Made by a program: the position numbers and the translations under genes. Positions 28,906-33,019 of a DNA stretch of 33,019 nt are shown piece after piece. How positions within the stretch are numbered: position 1 is the first letter of the stretch; the number at the start of each line of letters is the position of its first letter. The stretch spans positions 931,176 to 964,194 of the forward strand of contig NC_090612.1 of assembly GCF_004359215.1 (NCBI RefSeq), read 5' to 3'. This DNA is from Bremia lactucae. Its lineage: Eukaryota > Oomycota > Peronosporomycetes > Peronosporales > Peronosporaceae. The notes below the pieces were generated by a model. That model was not told the DNA's origin. It made no database searches and worked only from the letters and a program-made list of their open reading frames with translations.

Positions 28906-28960
28906 TAGGATGACATCAAATTTGTCATCCAAATCCAGTACGATGAAATCATCATCATAC
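28452..28960 (-). pseudogene. Second copy of the G2b post-protease region
   Basis: The minus frame 28932-28405 begins 'MDDKFDVILGLPWLRKYEP', the conserved end of a Gypsy protease, then 'NVLERPQACGCTTSECDGLT'. It repeats 27330-27800 at roughly 88% identity by eye and is cut by the N gap on the protease side. Confidence 0.8.
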
Positions 28961-29060
28961 NNNNNNNNNNNNNNNNNNNNNNNNNNNNNNNNNNNNNNNN
29001 NNNNNNNNNNNNNNNNNNNNNNNNNNNNNNNNNNNNNNNNNNNNNNNNNNNNNNNNNNNN
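28961..29060. other. Assembly gap, 100 N
   Basis: Exactly 100 N, the conventional size for a gap of unknown length. G2b gag and 5' LTR would be expected here. Confidence 0.98.
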
Positions 29061-29348
29061 CGCAGACTAATCAGCTGTAGGAGTAATCAAAGAGAGTTAC
29101 AGATAAGATAGAGATAAGAATTCATTTACATGTTTAGTATTAGATTATAATTAAGTTGGCATTTACAAAGATAGAACAAGATTTCCTCAAATATATTTTT
29201 TGGAAATATTAATTAACAATCTTTATTTTAATTTCTTAAGATACACCCCGTTACAGTGTACGTCACCTAACGTAAGGCACCACTCACAACTGAAGCAGTG
29301 TGAAGTGGACTTGTACTGAAACAGTACAAGTCGTAGTGCCCCGTTACA
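29061..29348 (+). repeat. Chimeric G2-type LTR, opposite orientation
   Basis: Read on the minus strand from 29348, it follows the G2 LTR from its plus-strand start (TGTAACGGGGCACTACG) for about 92 bp. It then has a ~70-bp block starting with the other LTR terminus inverted (29255-29240), then the LTR middle to 'GATTAGTCTGCG' at the gap. It is inverted relative to 21704-22237. Confidence 0.75.
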
Positions 29349-29738
29349 TTTCTGGCTAGAACGGATGGGGCTTTAATGGTCAAATAAGCAGCCTTTCTAG
29401 CGTTCATCTCGCCACTACCAATCTTATCCTTGGCTCGGTTTAGCTTAATGTAAATCAAAGACCAAACTCTTTTAATATTTATTTTCTCTTCGATCCCCAC
29501 TAGAAGGACAGAGATATCATGCCTCACATATGACCGTGTACCTATCCCAATAAAACTCTTTATGTTGATAAGACAAAGTAGTTTACGAGGCTAGGAGACG
29601 ACCAGGCGAGGACTTCATTACAGTTTGACTAGCAAGAGCTCTTGTAGTAAGGGGGTCTACGCTGTCGAAGGTTAGGTCTTCGATCAGGGATGGGAAGCAC
29701 CGAGCAGCTGCGATTCGCAGTCTAAAATTGGCTACCTT
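29349..29738. other. Unassigned 390 bp
   Basis: A minus frame (29527-29349) reads 'NIKRVWSLIYIKLNRAKDKI'. This vaguely recalls transposase C-termini, but I cannot assign it. The stretch just before 29745 should be a Cop3 LTR end, but I found no second copy to define it. Confidence 0.3.
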
Positions 29739-29746
29739 AGGACAGG

Positions 29747-30948
29747 TTGAGCCTGGGCTCAGGAGCTCTAAAATTTACTCTATATTTTATGGTGTACTTC
29801 CTAATGCTACAGGAGATATTTTTGGCTTCCAACAGGTTATATGCTCAAACGCAACAAGACACCAACGAGGGGTGGGGGCACTCTGAAGGACGATTACCCG
29901 AGGTCTCGCCCCCAGCCAGTCGCGAGAGGATTTGCATGGTGGACGACGTCGAAGAGAAAGTCATTGCCGACACTCACGAAAGGGGAATAGGCAAAACACC
30001 TGTCGGTGGTAACGAGCTACTGCAGCTTATGCGTGGGCTTGCAGGACGCCTGGAGCGACTCGAAGAGCAAACTAGGCTGGAAAAGACGCTCGAGAGCGAC
30101 CGGAATGCTCACAGGATCGGAACGCCACAAGGTGTGGTGGCAGACAACAGCTTATTCACGTCACAACTTGGTGGAGGAGCGCGGATGAATTTAGACGCGT
30201 TTGGAGGCTGTTCGATGGCATCGACTACGCCGACGGTACCACGGCCGGCGGTGCAAACTCCATACTTCGGGGCTCTGCAGCCAGAGTACGGCATGCCCTT
30301 GTCGGAGTTGCAGTGTCTCTACGCAGCAGCGCGGGGCGTACCCATACCTCCATAGCCACCGTTACCTCCTGGAGGTCACCGGGGACACCTACCTGGACAG
30401 GAGAACAACCCAGGGGTCAAGTACCAAGATACTCGACAGAAGCAGCTAGCTATTAGGGCTTTTTGTGGAAAGGGGCTTCACGTGGGACTTTGATCTGGCT
30501 TTTTGAAGTGGGGTAGGCATTTTAAGAGGCAAGTTGCTCTCTCTCAGTAGGCGTGCGGATTTGCATGATTAGAGGATGTAAAAGTGGACCTGCTTGTTCA
30601 CTATCTGACTGAAACTGCTGAGAGATACAACATCAAACAAGTCGAATCGTGGTGGTCACAATTGCCTATGTTTCAGTATGTCATGGAAATAATGCTAGAG
30701 ACATTCAAGAGCCATAAAGCTATTTACGGCAGCGAGTGACCCGATGTTGACCTGGCCGGAGCATTACATGTACTTGGTGGCGATTTTGTGAGGTTCGTGG
30801 CGGCGGTGCAGTCTACTTGGATGTCAATAACGTTATGCAGTATGCGTCTGCGTACCTACGCACAATCCTGATGGCCAAGGTAGGGACTTGACTACCTACT
30901 GCAAGCTGAAGAGTTGGCGCAGTCGCACAACCGTGAGAGCTAGAGGAA
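29747..30948 (+). pseudogene. Cop3 gag, start codon lost
   Basis: The frame opens at a TTG (29747) inside the PBS-like site. Cop1 has ATG at the same place (GGTTATGAGCC against GGTTGAGCC), so a 2-bp loss appears to have removed the start. It reads 'LRGLAGRLERLEEQ'-type helical sequence and a Gly/Pro-rich end to TAG at 30353-30355. Decayed gag continues to about 30948 with many stops, including 'SVQSTWMSI'-like and 'LTAKVGT'-like pieces that I cannot place firmly. Confidence 0.65.
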
Positions 30949-31497
30949 ATGTCAAAGAACTTGGGAAAAGAGGTCGTAGGTATTGTAAGTGATCGTCGAG
31001 GAAAAGAGACCCGCCGTTGCCACAAATACGGACAAGTTGGACACTTACGGGCTGCGTGCCCGGATGCAGGAGGACATAGGAAGCATGGTTTGTCTCTTGC
31101 ACTTAATGAAAGCGTTAGAATTGCTGGAGAAGTGTGGTTACTCGACAGTGGGTCGACCGGACACTGAGTTGTCAATGAGGATTGATTGGAGAACGTGGAA
31201 CTGTGCGCGAGCACGTGCATGCAGCCAAACGGAGAACCTTTGCGCATTACGAAAAAGGGAACGCCCACGTTGCATGCGACTGCACGCGGAGTAGAAATGA
31301 CGATCGAGATCAAGGATGTGTACTTTCCGAAGGATGTAAATCATATTTTGACCTCGTATGGTGTTTTGAACAAAAAGGGGTACAAAATCGATGAAGTGGA
31401 GGGTCAGCGTGTAATTGCGCGGAAAGACGGCGGTGTTATTGCTTTTGACGTGGATTTGCAAAATAACGTATTGGTTGTGCATGCTAGCGTAGTTTGA
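30949..31497 (+). pseudogene. Cop3 zinc knuckle (Cys to Tyr) and protease
   Basis: 'CHKYGQVGHLRAAC' is a CCHC knuckle whose second Cys is Tyr (TAC for TGC). It is followed by 'VWLLDSGSTGH' with the catalytic Asp kept and then a TGA. In a shifted frame (31186-31497) come 'CMQPNGEPLRITKKGTPTLH', 'IKDVYFPKDVNHILTSYGVL' and 'DLQNNVLVVHASVV', the usual Copia protease-to-integrase stretch. Confidence 0.8.
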
Positions 31498-32500
31498 GAG
31501 ACATGATTCGCCGGCTGGAGTGCTTATGGCCGCGCTTGAGGGCGAGGCAAATGGGACAGACAACGAGTCTGTAGATGTGCAAAAGGGCACTTTGGTTGAC
31601 TTTATAAGCGCCTAGGACACTTGAACTACGACGCTGTAGAGAGGGCTTGCACGAGACCCGAGTTCTGGGATCATTTTGACGGAGAGAACGGCGTGTGAAA
31701 TGTGGTAAAAATGCCCGAGGGCGTCCATTTATTTAATACAAAGTGGGTCTTTAAGACCAAATTCGAAGCTGAGGGTCTAATTGAATGCCTAGAAGCGAGG
31801 TTCGTTGCCTGCGGGAACGAACAGTCGCTTGGTGCTAACTATAACATCATTTTCGCGGCGATTATTGACATGACTTGTGTCAAGCTAATTTTTGCGTTAG
31901 CGCGTAAATGCTGAATTCTCTTCAAGCACGGAGATGTGCTTAGTGCGTATATAAAGGCTCAGAAAAAGCAGATTTGGCGATATTTATTCATATTCCGCAA
32001 GGAATGATGATCTCAGAAGAGATGCGGAAAAGACTCGGAGTGGGTCACAACAGCGAAATTGCACTGGAGCTATAGAAGGCCCTGTACGGAAAAAAACAGG
32101 TCGGATGTCTATGGAATCAAATGCTGCACAAATAATGGGTGGAAATCGGGTTCGTTCAGAGCTTAATCGATATGTGCGTGAATTTTTGATGGCGTGGAGA
32201 GGTTCTGTTGGTCGTGTGCGTTTATGTAGACGACTTGCTCGTCACTGGGACGCAACAAGCGGCGGTTAATGGATTCTTTAGAGAGCTTACTGAGTTTGCG
32301 GTTAAGGTTCGGTATGAGTGTCAATTACGAAAATGAGAATGTGAATGATTTCGATCAACAAGTGATTTTGAAGATGTTAAAGGATTTTGTGATGGAGCAG
32401 GCGTACAGGGTGCGTACTCCGATTGGACCAGAATGGAACGAGATCCGAAAGACCTATGGAAGACAGGTTGCCTGCCTCTGGTGGTGATAATGTGGTTACA
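31498..32500 (+). pseudogene. Cop3 pre-integrase/RT fusion by deletion, RT broken
   Basis: 'RLGHLNYDAVERACTRPEFW' (pre-integrase, near 31605-31670) runs within 60 bp into 'LFNTKWVFKTKFEAEGLIE' (RT start, 31702-31914), so the integrase core is gone. RT continues in broken frames: 'HIPQGMMISEEMRKRLGVG', 'KALYGKKQVGCLWNQML', and 'VVCVYVDDLLVTGTQQAAV' with the catalytic YVDD near 32220-32260. 'DQQVILKMLKDFVMEQAYRV' follows. Confidence 0.82.
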
Positions 32501-32740
32501 GTGAGGAAGTTTCAATTATTAGTAGGAAGGTTTATGTGAATTGCGCGATGTACGAGGCAGGACATATTGTTCGCGGTACATGAAGCGTCGCGCGCACACA
32601 TGACTTCACTATGGAAGATTATAAACTCGCGAAACGGATACTGCGGTATCTGGGCGGAACGAAGGAGCTGAGGCTCAGGATCGCGGAAGTGGCGAACTCC
32701 TGAAAATCACTACGTTAAGTAATGCAGACTATGGGGCTTG
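32501..32740 (+). pseudogene. Cop3 RNase H start, truncated
   Basis: 'DYKLAKRILRYLGGTKELRL' and 'LSNADYGAC' (catalytic Asp in 'NADYGAC', usually DADxAG) in broken frames. Similarity stops near 32740. 32741-32896 shows nothing I recognise. Confidence 0.7.
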
Positions 32741-32896
32741 CTTTTGCCAGCACATGCTTTCCATATTTTGAATATCCGCTCCGCCGCGCGAGCTTTATTC
32801 CTTGATGAGGAAAAGCTTCATTTACCCCTCTTTGCAACAGGATCAGTTACCGCCATTTTGCTTGCGGTAACTTTCATGTTTTGTTCAGATCAACCC

Positions 32897-33019
32897 TGTA
32901 GGTGGGCACGTCTTAATCCGGCCACGCTCTAACTATGCACACACCCTATGTAGGCGGGCACGTCGTAATGCGGCCACGTTCTACTTAGGCACACACCCTA
33001 GCACAGCGAGGAAGCGGTT
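32897..33019 (-). repeat. G0-family LTR end with a 52-bp tandem duplication
   Basis: TGTAGG(T/C)GGGCACGTC starts at 32897 and again at 32949, two 52-bp copies. The second continues to the edge and matches 1100-1170. What lies left of it is not a PBS, so this is a 3' or solo LTR in the same orientation as G0. Confidence 0.75.

Larger units (their letters stand above)
21704..28960 (-). mobile_element. Ty3/Gypsy chromovirus G2b, 3' LTR through protease, rearranged
   Basis: Minus-strand order from the right: protease region (duplicated and partly inverted), RT, RNase H, integrase (N-half inverted), integrase C-terminus, chromodomain, antisense ORF, PPT (22250-22238), 3' LTR (22237-21704). Gag and a proper 5' LTR are absent; a 100-N gap lies where they should be. 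Confidence 0.85.
29745..32740 (+). mobile_element. Ty1/Copia element Cop3, integrase deleted, 3' truncated
   Basis: Plus-strand gag, knuckle, protease, then pre-integrase joined directly to RT, and RNase H cut at about 32740. A PBS-like GGTTGAGCCT at 29745 follows 'GGACA'. No LTR pair was found. Confidence 0.8.

Noticed and set aside
22375..28932. A true ambisense retrotransposon with gag on plus and pol on minus between inverted LTRs
   Set aside because: The PPT beside the left LTR shows minus polarity, the plus frame has no capsid or zinc knuckle, and the right LTR is chimeric and next to a gap. An accessory antisense ORF fits better.
32738..32932. 64-codon plus frame with a hydrophobic segment as a membrane protein
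   Set aside because: It crosses the Cop3 truncation and ends inside an LTR, so it is a junction artefact.

Overview
The window holds only transposable elements. I found no host gene and no rRNA or tRNA gene. It looks like a repeat-rich stretch of an oomycete genome (Peronosporales: Phytophthora or a downy mildew). That assignment is inference: chromodomain-bearing Ty3/Gypsy elements with FDD reverse transcriptases, DCGAS-type proteases and the conserved post-protease 'LGLPWLRKYEPRISWQHR' style resemble oomycete elements I know, but I could not search a database. The sequence is eukaryotic nested-retroelement DNA, not a prokaryotic locus.

Layout: (1) 1-1629, a Gypsy element (G0, minus) with an intact gag running off the left edge and its LTR. 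(2) 1712-9180, a nearly whole but decayed Gypsy chromovirus (G1, plus) with 5' LTR, PBS, gag, PR, RT, RNase H, IN, chromodomain, an antisense ORF, PPT and a 3' LTR cut short. (3) 9181-12694, the 3' part of a second Gypsy family (G2a, minus), starting exactly where the G1 3' LTR is cut. (4) 12695-16006, an internally deleted Copia element (Cop1, minus) inserted in a small minisatellite. (5) 16188-21026, a Copia element with both LTRs (Cop2, minus). (6) 21027-21703, unassigned. (7) 21704-28960, a longer G2 copy (G2b, minus) with a rearranged integrase and a duplicated/inverted protease region, ending in a 100-N gap. (8) 29061-29348, a chimeric G2-type LTR in the opposite orientation. (9) 29745-32740, a Copia fragment (Cop3, plus) without integrase. 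(10) 32897-33019, the start of another G0-type LTR.

Nearly all coding regions carry stops, frameshifts or lost catalytic residues, so only the G0 gag looks intact. Each element once encoded gag plus PR-RT-RNase H-IN (Gypsy order) or PR-IN-RT-RNase H (Copia order).

Three features go beyond an ordinary TE graveyard. First, the G2 family is saturated with short perfect hairpins (arms 7-11 bp, loops mostly 3-11 nt, one about every 50-80 bp) through its LTR, 3' region and pol, far above chance by a hand estimate; where diverged copies can be compared, loops change more than arms, and one LTR hairpin shows a compensatory pair. Second, both Gypsy families carry an antisense reading frame between the chromodomain and the 3' LTR, pointing back at pol. 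Third, G2a and G2b share about 2.4 kb of apparently perfect identity between flanks that are clearly diverged. Two gaps (28185, 28961-29060) sit next to a perfect 266-bp inverted repeat, so the right part of G2b may be misassembled.
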